A stretch of DNA of 64,000 nt from positions 11,730,501 through 11,794,500 of the forward strand of contig CM072341.1 in assembly GCA_036874045.1 (NCBI GenBank). The letters are read 5' to 3'. Made by a program: the position numbers and the translations under genes. This DNA comes from Cymodocea nodosa. Taxonomy: Eukaryota > Streptophyta > Magnoliopsida > Alismatales > Cymodoceaceae. Of this stretch, positions 37,243-49,489 are shown piece after piece (the first letter of the stretch is position 1; each line of letters opens with the position of its first letter). The notes beneath the pieces are model-generated. The model was not told where the DNA came from. It saw nothing but the letters and a program-made list of their open reading frames with translations, and searched no databases.

Positions 37243-38762
37243 GTTTATGCATTTGATTGGGCCAATCTGTTTATTTCCATGATGTTCTTTTGTAGCCTAA
37301 GGCTTGGCTGTGCTAACTTGCACAATTTAGGCCCATCCTTATACTTCTTATATCGTGGAAATATTTCTCTCTCTCTCCTTATATTTCCTACCTTGTATTT
37401 TGCATTGTATGATTGTCAGGGTCTTAGTTGTAATTTACCCACGTATATAATGAAAAACTTGTACCCTTCCCCTCTCATTCTCTCCCTTCTGTGAACCGTA
37501 ATCTTCCTCTTGTGTTGTTTTGATGAACGTGTAGCGTAAATCTCGGATATATATGCATGGTACGTAAATAATGTGCGTATGTATGAATACCCTATGTTTG
37601 AAAAAGATACACACAAATGCTCCATGAAATGAGTTGAAGAGTGTATTAAAGTTCCAACATTTTTCATTCAAAGCGGTTCAACTGCCATTGATTAAAAATG
37701 GTTCAACCTATGATGGTATCATTATGATATTATCACTTAGTAAATTGATCATTTTCTTAATAAATTTTGAAGATAGATTTATACAAGTGAATTATAATAT
37801 TTTCTTGAATAATCGTAAAAGACTTGAGTTTTCAAGATATATGTGTGTGTGTATGTGTAGGATTGATCTTCGAGTTGTTGGTCAAACCAATGGTTTAACT
37901 TGTTAGTTTAACCGAATCCACTCTATTTTTTGCATTGTTCTTGATATATATGGTTTAACTTGTATATGATTTCTCCATTTTTTGCACATTTTTCTTGAAG
38001 ATAGATATATCAATGCCTTTTTTCTGGGATTTGAAGCATAACTTTTTTCCAGAGTTAAAAATAATTTATAAAATGTAATGATAGATATAAAATAAGATAA
38101 TTTATAAAATATAATAATTGTTTCCTGTAAAAATGAAAAGAAAATATCCTGTCCCTGATTTTTTTTTTTTTGCCTTCGAATAAAAAAAAAAAAAAAAACT
38201 CTAATTATGAAATCAATCAGAGTTAAAATAAGAATTCAGTTTCAGAAACGTAACAGCCACGACAAGAATAAAAGGACAAAAAAGTCTTAAAATTTAGACC
38301 AGCTCTTTCGTTGGAGCAGTGACACGTCCACTGTGACGGGTGAAGTATACGAGAAGGAAATGGACCGAAGAGAGAAGATCCACCGCTGAATATTCAAAAT
38401 CTCGGTTTACAAGTGGAGATTTTCTCTCTCTCTCTAGCGTTTCTGCTTCTTCTTCCTCCGGAAAGCAAAGCCAGCTTTGCATCTTCCATCTTTTCTTTTC
38501 TTACGGAAGTAGATGGAGTGAAGTGAGGAGAAGGAGAACAGGATGGCGGCCTACCAATAGTAAATACCGAAAGGGACGCAACGCCAGAAAAAGGACCCAA
38601 GGAGGAGGAGGAAAAGAGTAGAGCACATGTCCACGTACAAGCAAACCAGCCCGGCGTGTTGGATCCTTGTTTTGGCTCTTCCTCAAGTTGAAGTCCCGGT
38701 CCGTCGTTTTCTCCTTCAGCCGTCCATCACAATTGGGTAGGGGTCACATTCTTCCAGCAACG
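37243..38762. other. Intergenic and promoter/5' UTR region of carboxypeptidase gene
   Basis: No gene found. A T11 run and an A18 run near 38,158-38,198 could pair. A GC-richer, purine-rich segment from about 38,330 to 38,760 probably holds the promoter and 5' UTR, including an ACGT-core word CCACGTAC near 38,631. Confidence 0.4.
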
Positions 38763-41700
38763 ATGAAGAACAGGTACACGATGGTTCTTCCTCCTATTCC
38801 AGCTCGCTCCATCTTCTTCGTCTCCTTTCTCTTCTTCCTCCGTCTCTTCTGCGGTGGCCAAGCTTCCACTGCCGCCGGGACGGAAGATGGATCAGAGGAA
38901 TGGGGTTACGTCCAGGTTCGACCCAGTGAGTGCAATATTTCCACGGTAGCAGCAAACTGGAATCGGGAATGAATTATCCTTTGCCTTAATTAGCGAAGAT
39001 TTTCAGATTAGTCGTGTTGGTTTCATGCAGAAGCTCACATGTTCTGGTGGCTGTACAAGAGTCCCCATAGAGTGGAGAACGAGTCAAATCCATGGCCGTT
39101 ACTGCTGTGGCTCCAGGGTGGTCCTGTAAGAAGCAATTTCCTCTTCTTAATTTGTATTCATCTTGTGTTGCCGACGCTAAACTTGTTCGGGCATTTCACA
39201 AATTCTTTTCATCTTTATCAGCATCATGATGTATCTATGCGTGAACTTTCGATAGGGAGCGTCTGGTGTTGGGATCGGCAATTTTGAAGAGATTGGTCCT
39301 CTAGATACCAACCTGAATCCTAGGAGCTCCACATGGTTGCGGTTGGCTGATCTGCTCTTTGTGGTGAACACACCACCATATCTTCCTCAGTTTCTGCAAT
39401 ACTACTCATCTCTTTCGATCAACAATATTCATTTTTCTGATGAGCCAAGTATGTGATTCGAATTGGGTGGTGCATCTATGGGTCAGGACAACCCAGTAGG
39501 AACAGGATACAGTTATGTTGAGGACAAGGCTGCTCTGGTGAAGACAGATGAGGAGGCAGGAGCTGACCTGACCACCTTGTTGAAGAAGCTCTTCCATCCC
39601 AACCCCAAACTGCAGAAGACACCTCTCTACATTGTGGCGGAATCATACGGTGGAAAATTCGCCGTCACCCTCGCCTTGTCACTCGTCCAAGCAATCCGAA
39701 ACAGAGAACTAAAGCTCAGGCTTGGAGGTTGTCTCGATTTCCAGTTTAATCTCTCCTTGTCTCACCTCGATTACTGATCATAAACGCTACCCCCTAGGTG
39801 TTGCATTGGGCAATAGTTGGATTTCTGCCGAGGATTTCGTGGTCGGTTCCCGTTCCTCTTGCTAAACTCAACATGCCATGGTGTTGCGAATTAGTTGGTA
39901 AATCCCATTGCTGCTGAATTACGTATATGTTGGTGGTACAGTTCTCTTGGGGACCTCTTCTTGCGGATGTCTCACGTCTAGATAGCAATGGCCTGGAAAG
40001 ATCAAGCAGGTTCGAGACCCCTTTTTCCTTGCGTCAGAAATGACGATTCGAAGAAGATCAGAAAAGTGTTACGTTGTTGTAATTGATGGTGACGCGCGAG
40101 CTTCATGTGACAGCATGGCCATGGAGATCCAGCAGCTGCTGAAGAACGGAAGCTACAGGGAAGCGACCAATTTGTGGTCTGACCTCGAGATCGACATCAT
40201 GGGAAGAAGCAACAACGTGGTATTGCTTGCTTTCCATATACCGCCATTACTTAATTGGTCCATCAATTCTTCTTCTCCTAGCTTGGTCAAGAACTTAATT
40301 ATGTATGATACGTGGATCTGGATCCTGTACCGTTTGGTGGCGCTTGCAGGACTGGTACAATTTCCTCCAGGACTCGGACATGGAGACGGTGGTGTCGTCG
40401 AGCGCACTGGAGCTACTGGTCATGAAGAAGTACTCGAGGTACTTGAGCAACAAGTCTGCCACCTCCTCCTCCGGCGACCTGAGAGACCTCATGGACGGTG
40501 CCATCAGAGAGAAGCTAAAGATCATTCCCGACAACGTCAGGTGAGTCCACCACAAATGCCAAGACCGACATTGATTAAAATGCTGTGATCGGTGGTTGCC
40601 AGCCCACTTGACCATGATATTTTAATTTCTTCTTCTCGATCTGCCCCGGTTGCTGCAGCTGGGGAAGACAAGCTGATCTCGTCTTCGATGCTCTAGCCAC
40701 GGATTTCATGAAGCCCAGGATCCATGAGGTAATAATCATCTAATCGATCGTTCCACTCATTCCCCATAGCTAGCTAGTTTGATCCACCGAACAAGGATAT
40801 CAAGGACATATTGGAACCCAATGCATGCTATGCTAGCTTGACTAACACAGGGACATGGAACTTGTTTCTTTTCTGCAGGTTGACGAGCTCTTGTCCGAGG
40901 GGGTCAATGTCACCATATATAACGGGCAGGTATGGAATCAATCGATCATCACTGATACCATAAACACCACGTAGGGAATTAATCAATCAATCAATCAATC
41001 AACCAACCAGTCAATATATAACAACTGCATATTTATTATAAGCAGGTTCGTTTGACGCATGCCCATGCTACCCATAAATTTTCAATTCGGATCGCACAAC
41101 AATCGATATTGTGCGAAAAGTACGTCGTTTACTGGTCAAGTACGCCACCGAAGATCGATGGTGTATTTTTTTCCCCTTCGTTGAAGGTGATTTGCATTTG
41201 TTAGCACACAAATTGTAGTATTTTGCAAAAGAAATACAATTGTGTTTTGGTAATGCGACAATAAAGAAATGCTAATTTTAATAAAAGTTTACAAATCATC
41301 CATCAATTGATTTTTTTTTTTTTTTAATGCTGTCGTTTTTGTTCCAAGATGAACTCAAGATTCTATTCATTTAAAAGTATCATATAGTTTTCAATGCTTG
41401 GACCAGCCATCAACCGTAAGGTAAATGTTTTCTAATGCATTTTTTAGTTTCATGTCATCAGAAAGTTGGATAATTACTTCTATATCATTTAAAAATAAAT
41501 ATTTGTCTACTTATCATTAAAAATTTATGATTCTTAGTAGAACATCCATACAAGTAAATGCATCAAGAGTAAACAATAGAGACACTAACTTAAAATAGGG
41601 ATTTTTTCAATAACATATAAGTAAATATAAATTTTGAATAACATTCTAAGTAATTACAAAATTGTTAAAAAGTATTCGATTATGAACTCGGTTAATTAAA

Positions 41701-42400
41701 AATTACCAGACGTACACATAACTCTGTATCAAAATATCTAGAAAATCTTACATCAGTTCTTATTGCGAATTTTTAAAAATTAAGGTTTGAATTCACCAAA
41801 AAAATGAAAAAACAAATTACCAAAAGCTGTTAGGTACGGAAGAGGGAAAGGTGACGACAGCTCCCAAGGTTCTTCCACAGCTTTTTGTCTTTGAACAATT
41901 AATTACGTTTGTTTGACGCTGACCATGGACAAGGGACGTGTGGTGGTGGCGATACCGGAGGGCTGAGTCACGTGACAACTCATACGGAGTGACGTGGATT
42001 TGACAGCTGCGTGCGTGTTTTGACTATTCAAGGCTACCCTCTCTTCTTTTTTTTTTCTTCTCATGGGAACCCGTTGCTTATGCTTTCCTCCTTAATTTGG
42101 TCCATGGAAAGAAAAGACCAATGTGGCTTATTTTATTTTTAAAAATTACCGTAACTTTATCCACAACGTGTGTGTGTCTTTAATAATTACAGTACTTATA
42201 CCCAGATATTTGTATTGGCTACGTACTCGATCATCCTGCCTTGCTCTGTTATGTAATGCATGCTATTATCATCTATCAGTCTCTTTATTTGCTAATAAGT
42301 TTAGCTGTTATTTTACCTATTAAATCACTTTATATACATGGTATGTCTACGTACAAGCATGCTATCAAATAGCAAAGTTATTGACTAATAATTAAGGTCC

Positions 42401-42434
<34 letters not shown>

Positions 42435-43838
42435 AGATAGATAGATAGATAGATAGATGGATGGATAATGACCTCAATTGATGGGTTTCTTGCCGATTGT
42501 TAATGACAGCTGGATGTGATCTGCGCAACCAAGGGTGTGGAGTCGTGGGTTCGGAAGCTCAAGTAATAATTCCCTCTTCCCTCTCTCTCTCTCTTTTCTC
42601 TCTTATGCGTTTGGGTAGATGGTGGAAGAAGAGAAGAGATCGAGACAGACGTCATATATATATATATATATACTGCACGCGTTGCTGGTAATCATGGGTT
42701 TGTGTCTCTGATCATCAGATGGGAAGGGCTGCAAAACTTCACCAACTCGGCTCGCACGCCGCTCTACTGCGGCGGCAGCGGCAAGGGAACCAGGGGCTTC
42801 TACAGATCCTACGGCAACCTCAACTTCTACTGGATCCTCGGAGCTGGACATTTTGTACGTAAGCTTCGCCCTTTAATATTTATTTAATTTAAACAAAAAT
42901 CTTATCGCAATCATCTAATAATAATCCATTCATGTGTTTATAAAGAGAGATTAAAATGATGTTTGTTAAATTAAAAGTGTTGTTGTCTAAATAGTAATTT
43001 ACCCGTTTCTCATTTTTGGGTGTAAGCGACCGAATTTAAGTGCACAACTCGTCGAACTTAACCTAAGAGATCATGCATGCTTGATCCAAGTCTCGGCACC
43101 AAAATGATTTTACAAGTCTTTTGGATAATGGCAGTGCTGTTTTTTTTACATAGGTTTGAATTTAAATTTCTTTCCTTACAGAAAGATTGAAAGGTCGCGT
43201 GCTACGTTATCCTCCTTCAGTTAGTGTTATCATCTTCACACAATTTATCCTTTTCGATCCTCTCTACCATCTTATCAATTTTCTTCACTGAGTATTTATT
43301 GATAATTAATTCAGGAGGCACAATCAGAAACTACATGGGGGGACTGTGATAACATCAAGAAATCACATAATTAAGTGGCATAAAGCCTTAGATTAAACCT
43401 AAGATAATTATAAACATGGTTGCTAAATCAGAGTACCACTACGGAAAGAATGACGAAGAAGCTGTAAAAGAATGAAATCTCTCAGCAACGCGACAAACCC
43501 TCTTTTTTAGTAACCTCCATGAAAATACATACCATTTGGTTATGACAAAAGCCAACATGAGATATTAATTAAATTGGTAAGAGTTTTGTCATCGGTATTT
43601 AAGTCTTGATACTGAATACACAGTTCCGATCAATTTAGTTACTTGGGGAAAGTTAGTTTATTAACATTGTTACTTGGGATTGATTAACTGCATTGACGTG
43701 TTAGAAGCCTGCCATCGTTGATTAGAATTGAATTGGAATTTGGATTTTGGACAGGTACCTGTGAGTCAGCCTTGCACCGCACTAAAGATGATAGGTGAGA
43801 TCACCCAATCGCCTGCCAGCGTCCACTTGACACCTTAG
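38763..43838 (+). CDS. SCPL51: Serine carboxypeptidase-like protein, SCPL51/SCPEP1 type (13 exons, 469 aa)
   Basis: Exons: 38,763-38,925; 39,031-39,125; 39,256-39,363; 39,487-39,727; 39,798-39,841; 39,942-40,009; 40,114-40,219; 40,350-40,540; 40,659-40,728; 40,879-40,929; 42,510-42,562; 42,719-42,854; 43,755-43,838. All introns are GT-AG and phases add up to an unbroken 469 aa, the usual length for this family. Peptidase S10 enzymes remove C-terminal residues in the secretory pathway or vacuole. A hydrophobic stretch (about residues 16-32) looks like a signal peptide. Landmarks: GSEEWGYVQVRP, HMFWWLYKSP, oxyanion block LWLQGGPGASGVG, then NPVGTGYSY. The nucleophile is S175 in AESYGGK, the acid D381 in YNGQLDVIC, and the histidine H441 in LGAGHFVP. 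KLKIIPDN, FYWILGAGH and the lack of the plant acyltransferase style fit the retinoid-inducible/SCPL51 branch rather than the SCPL-I acyltransferases. Intron 10 is 1.58 kb; others are short. Confidence 0.95.
40979..41012 (+). repeat. AATC/AACC microsatellite in carboxypeptidase intron 10
   Basis: Short run of AATC units followed by AACC units inside the largest intron. Confidence 0.8.
42400..42472 (+). repeat. Compound microsatellite in carboxypeptidase intron 10
   Basis: A TA run passes into a TG run, then into GATA and GATG units, about 40 bases before the acceptor of exon 11. Confidence 0.9.
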
Positions 43839-45920
43839 CTACGAAGAAGGCGGAGAAGGGATAAAGATTCATGGTAAGGGGAGAATCTGGGACGACAGAA
43901 ATAATTGGGATTATCAGATATCCATGCATACCTTGTAATTGCTTTTTATCATTTCTCAACAGTCGGCTTCTTTTATTACAAATGACTATAGAAAGTAACA
44001 CCATGTAATGCCATGATTGCAATGCAAAAAATCACACAGCAAATTAAAGCTTTTTAGTTGGCAATTACATGCATGCATGCTGTTATTGCAAGCAATATTT
44101 AAAGTATCCAGACGATGAGAAATGAATGCATAGTTTAACATTTTTAACTATCAACAATGTAATGAAACAAGCGAGAAGCGTGACATTTTTTTATATTACG
44201 AGTCTCCCCAATATATATATTGATACGAATTTGTTGATACGCAACGTAGGAATGATCGACGCCACTGCTAGTCGATTAACTTTACTTGGGCTTGAGTCAG
44301 GTTGAATGTAAACGTTTCCAAAATCCTTTTTTTTTGCTGTTTCAGCGTTGTTGCTTCAATTCTTTTATTTCTAGTATAAATGTCATTAAAAAATGTAGGT
44401 ATAAATACACATGAGAGGCATCTGAGATCCCCAACTGATTTCTAGTGCCACTTCCAAGTGCCCCATGAATCACCCACCGAATTCACTTCGATACACCGAA
44501 GAAACCCTTTTCGCATATCGAAAGGTCAAGAGGTTCACCTCCCGTGCTTGCCGGGTGGTCCTGCATCGGCACGAGTCCGAAGTACATTCCAGCTGTGGGA
44601 ACGTAACATTGAACTCTGTCGAATCTCCGAAGACGTTGCCCTAAGCATGACATATAATAGTACATTTCAGAGTGAACAGATCTGGATCTACAAACCATGT
44701 TCATTCTCCCGCAGTAACAAATAAAGAGGCTTGAAGTGATAGACAATATGGTCGTGAATAACACGGGTTGAAATGTTAAGCAATGGCAAACTGAAGGCCT
44801 TTTGACAATGTAGGTTTCCGGAATTCCAGAAGCAAAAAAGGAATCAATTAACAGAAATTATATTGATATTATTGGAAATTGTGTGTACATTTAGATATAC
44901 ACCTCAAACTTCCAGAAGAGAGATATGATACAGATATTTTCTAAATATACATATGGCAGAGTGACATATAATGAGACCTATTATTTTCACAACTATCATT
45001 GATAAAAAAAGAATAAAACAAAGAATGCAATGCTACACTCACCAATAATCACATTCCACCCACTCTGCTTGGCCTGATACCTTTACAGGATTATCTTCAC
45101 CAAATCCTATCTTTCACAATAGCATTGGGTCAAAGGACTTCCAGAAATTGGGCTATCATTCCTGCAAGAACTAATGTCAGAAAAATCCTTCATGGAAACT
45201 GACAGGAATTAATATGCAGCTATCAAATTCTTACAAGACCAACACCATAATGAATGCAAATAATTCCTGGACGTAGGAGACCTAATCTGCAAATACATTG
45301 GCATGATCATTTAGATTTAAGGGTGCACTTGGAGTGCAATCTAGAAATCCAACTGCAAGAATATTGACAGGGTACAATTGTAACAGATATAACAACAATC
45401 AATACATTTATCTCATTATGATGGGTCGGCAATATAAATCCTTTTCATCCATTTATTTCTAACCATAGCTAAATCTACTGTTAAATTATAGTACAATTGT
45501 AACCAGTATTTGGGCTAAATAATCTAATATTTTTTATTCAATATTTGCATAATGATAATAAATAGATCAGATCCTGTCATAATTACATTACTGATTATGC
45601 TTCCTAAAGTTATTGTTCTTTTGCTAACATCTGTAGTATGTGCAGATGCATGCATATAGTGAAGTTATCTAGGAACTGTATGTATTCTTGGTGGTTTTCA
45701 TTGTAACAGAAGTAATCTCTAACAGCATCTGATCTACCAGTGTAGTATAATTATAAAAGCAACTAATAAACTCTAGATAAAGGAGCTTGGCATGTATGAA
45801 AATAGTGACAATGAAATTGCACATCCACATGTCACAAAGTAAGAAGCTAATAAATTACCAAAAGGCATATACAAAGAGGACAATTACATACAACTCACAA
45901 ATATAGCATACTGTCAATTG
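43839..45920. other. Region between convergent genes
   Basis: Lies between the carboxypeptidase stop (+) and the VPS50 stop (-), so it should hold both 3' UTRs. A GC-richer stretch at 44,440-44,720 carries a minus-strand 93-codon ORF (44,764-44,483) that I do not recognise. It could be an alternative 3' exon or UTR of the minus-strand gene. Nothing else seen. Confidence 0.4.
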
Positions 45921-46158
45921 TCAAGTGCCTGCTTCGATCTTTTCCAGCACTTCTAGTCTTGTCTTCCTCTTCCAACTTTTCATGGCAGCAACTAAATTAA
46001 TCAATCCTACAATTTGGGCTTTGCTGTATTCCTGCAGGAAAAACACTCAGAGATTTCGGCAAGAGATTCATAACACATAGTCATGTAAGCATGGAACATC
46101 AGCTTACCGGATGAGAGCGTGTCCAGTAAACATATTCAGTCTCTGGAAGATAGTAAGC
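45921..46158 (-). CDS. VPS50: VPS50/syndetin-like protein, last two coding exons
   Basis: Minus-strand exons 46,158-46,108 (17 codons, AYYLPETEYVYWTRSHP) and 46,031-45,921 (36 codons plus TGA, EYSKAQIVGLINLV...VLEKIEAGT). The 76-base intron has GTAAGC and TGCAG ends and phase 0. Joined to the exons at 59,744-60,018 they form the C-terminal DUF2451-type region of VPS50 (syndetin, CCDC132), a subunit of the endosome-associated recycling tethering complex. The human protein has the parallel order NEGRALM-x-LD, then FVETYIKAYYL, then HREYS. The intron 5' of these exons is 13.6 kb and full of transposons. The reading frame is undamaged. Confidence 0.85.
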
Positions 46159-47168
46159 CTGAAATTAAATGTGAAAAGAAAAGTCACGTATGTGACACAA
46201 TTATAGAGAAAAAAAAAACTGAAATGGAAGTAGACAATGCAATATGCACCAAGTAGGCAGCAAAGCAGCAATCATAGTATTGTAGAAGTAGAGCATGGCA
46301 TTCAACATCAACAAGTGTTTGGAAAAGTTTGCTGACATGTCAAACTACAAGGATGCCAAAATAAAATATGTTGGTGTGTTGCCGGTGACACTATTTGGTT
46401 GATGTCACTGAAATTTCATAATAGAACTCTGTGCAGAATAAAATTGTCTTTTAATTCATGGGGGCCACAAGACCAACAACATTTGGCATATGTCGAATGA
46501 CAAGGTTCTGTTTTCAGAAATGTCCCTCTTATTTCTCGCCATTTTCTTCTCTCATTTCTCTCCTTTCTCGCTACCAGTTGTCTTATTATCCTACATTCTC
46601 ACAAGTCTACCCTTAGAAGGAGAAGCTTAATGGAATTCACCAGAGTTGCTACTGTCCTACCATACATGGATGCTTTCAGCTCTCAAGCCTCCTTTCTTTT
46701 ACAATGATCTTAAGGTAGTTTTTTCTGTTAGATGTTTTATTTTTTATTTAGATCTTCCTTATTTGATGCCACATTTGTAAGTGCCACCAGTAAGAAAACA
46801 GCAACACTATAGTGGTACAGTAGCAACATGGTATTGCAGCTTTTGATGGTATTCTACAGGCTACTTGTGGTGATTTGTGCTATGCTGCTTCTTTCTTTGG
46901 TGTTGGGAGCATAATTGCAAGGATTGAAAATCATCAGTTTGGATTGGATTTTCATGGGCCGAATATGAAACCTGACTGAATTCTCGATAATCTTCCAAAT
47001 CAACCAATCCAGATTAGCAGATCAGAACTGGATCAGTTGATCCAAATGGAATTTTTCAGCAAAGCTTGCCTGGATTGATCAATCCTTTTACAGTACCTGC
47101 CAACAGCAGGTTTTCTGAGAAGCTGCAGTTGGGATTTTCAGTACTGTAGCAAGTGGAAATTTTAATTT

Positions 47169-48815
47169 AATCACCAAGCCTATCTTTGTGGGGGGGGGGG
47201 CTTGGAATACGGGATTTGAGGGGATAATGGGTGCCATTCATATGAAAATGGCCTGGGGGCTCATGTTTGATAATAATATTTGGTTTAAATTGATTGGGGG
47301 CTAATGATACTAACTCAGGAGGTAAAATTTCCATTGGTTGCAAACCTGTTCAGTTAGCCCGGAATAAGGTGTGCTCTCTTGCTAAATAGATAGGAGGTAG
47401 GGGGAGATAGATTTTGGAGAAGGTGGTGGTTAGAGAAAGGCAGGCTGGCTGATATCATTGCTGGAGATGCTCCAGAACCAGTTACCATTGCTTCTGTTCA
47501 TAGAAATACTAATCTTTTGGATACTTTCATGCTTCCAGCTGATATTCTATAGGAAATCAAAGACAAGTTCAGATGCATTAACAAAACCGAGGACTCTTTC
47601 AACTAGATGTGGGACAAGAATGGTATCATCTCTGTGAAATTGGCTTGGGAAGCTACTAGAACCAAGAAGGATTGTGTGAATTGGAGCCTGGGGATCTGGA
47701 ATTCTTATATGCCTACTAAATTATCTTTCCACAGAAGAGAATGCAAAGAGACGTGGTTACTCCATTGTATCTATGTGTGCTTGTTGCAATACTATCAACA
47801 ATGTTGATTCTTTTGATCATACCTCATTTGGTAGTTATTGGGCTCATTTGAGTAGAAGCTGGTTTTGTAGACTAGTCCACTTGAATTTAAGCAATCAGGA
47901 GGATTGGCAAGACTGGGTTTTGAGCACCTTAAAACAGCAAAGCAAGTCCAATGCACGCAGATTTCAAAAGTTTGCAGTGGCCAGCATACTTTCAGAATTT
48001 TGGAAGCAATAATGTGGAATAGTGTATGATGGAAAATCTGCTTAGTTTGCAGATATCAAGAGGAATGTTCTGAATAACTTCTTTGAATTTAAACAAGCTC
48101 ATGGTCTATCGAGTGTTCCCAGTGACAGGAAGATCATTTGAGTTGGGTGGAGGAAACCAAGCTTGGGAAGGATGAAATGGAATTTTGATGGAGCATACAA
48201 CAGCAACCAATTTGGGGTGGGAGGTACAATTCTTCGTAATGCAGAGGGGGACATGATTATGGTCACTTCAAACATTTATGATCAATGCAGTAGCTATTTT
48301 GCTGAATTGAGAGGTCCAGATCCTTTACGATGCAGTAACTTTTATGATCACTTTATGACGGTCTTAAACTTTCTCCAGATCCAGCCTCAATTGGTTAATG
48401 TGGAAGTAGATTTCTTGCTTGTCTAGAAGACTGTTTTGAGGCAGGAATGTCTGATATTCCATCCTGAGCACCTCTGGTTTGACCTGATACACATGCTAAC
48501 TTTGGTAGAGCATCGATTTCTCACATTTTATGGAAGTGAATGGTGCTGCAGACAGTTTAGCTAGTGAAAGACTAAAACTTCATCAAAAGGTTAGTTTCAA
48601 GGATTTTGAAGACCTTCTGAGGGAGATCAAAAGCCAAGTCTTGACAAATAGAACATCCCATTCTGTAGGAGAATTTAATTAGATTTACTTGCTGTTTGTC
48701 CTTTTTGATTTTTGTATTTTGTGAGGTTTTAGCCTAGCCCCCTCACGTTGTACTTTCACAGGTTTTTTTGGGTTCCTGCCCCAAGAATAGAATGGGGGTT
48801 TTTGATTAAAAAAAA
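47169..48815 (+). mobile_element. 5'-truncated L1-type LINE (LINE-A) with RNase H remnant
   Basis: Flanked by 16-bp duplications differing at one base: GTGGAAATTTTAATTT (47,153-47,168) and GTGAAAATTTTAATTT (48,816-48,831), the second after the poly-A end. Coding remnants: C-terminal RT (MGAIHMKMAWGL), a zinc-finger region starting MWDKNGIISVKLAWEATR, and a plant-LINE RNase H (MKWNFDGAYNSN...GVGGTILRNAEGD) at about 48,163-48,300. Many stops. The 3' end has the TTTTTGATTAAAAAAAA tail. It is the same family as LINE-B at 62,020-64,000 and antisense to the VPS50 transcript. Confidence 0.9.
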
Positions 48816-49039
48816 GTGAAAATTTTAATTTCCCTCAAGTTTTTCACTTCAATTCACTAGATCTTCACTACAATTTAGTAGATTTTAGGAGAAAGCATCT
48901 AATCAATACTCCATTTCTGTTGTACCATTTCTTAAGGTGAGTTATTTTTTCCATCTAATTTCTTTTATTTCAAAGCAAATCTAAGATGTGCTATTTTAAG
49001 TTTTTTTTTTAATTTTCAATCAATTTTTTACGAATAAAA

Positions 49040-49275
49040 GTGATTTATTATGGGTATTAGTGAATATATTAGAGAATATGAGTACATATTAGTGATTTTC
49101 AGTGAATATAAGTTATTTTCTGAGAATATACAGTAAATATTACTGATTTTTAGAGAATAATAGTTATTTTTCAGAGAATATATCTTATTTTCAGTAAATA
49201 TTAGTGATTTTCAGAGAATGTTAGTTATTTTCAGGATATACTAGTAACTTTCAGTGAATATTAGTTATTTTCAGT
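49040..49275 (+). repeat. Minisatellite of TATTAGTGATTTTCAGAGAA type
   Basis: About a dozen imperfect units built from ATTAGT, TTATTTTCAG and GAATAT words, about 20-40 bases apart. Confidence 0.8.
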
Positions 49276-49489
49276 TAATGTACTTAGTGAATTGCATTGA
49301 TTCCATTCGATCAATTATGAAAAAGATAAAACTTTTGTTAGTCTTACTTGCAATTGCAAAGATGTTGAGTGGATTAGATCAAAGTGTCAGTGAGCATGAA
49401 CAACATCATGACAAAAATGATGATCTTGGTTTGCTCTATGGTATCCTCTTGACAACAATAGCAAAAAAACCTAATATAGATACTATGGC

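Noticed and set aside
38763..43838. Carboxypeptidase as a broken pseudogene (many short ORFs)
   Set aside because: All breaks coincide with GT-AG introns, and phases sum to a full 469-residue protein with the triad.
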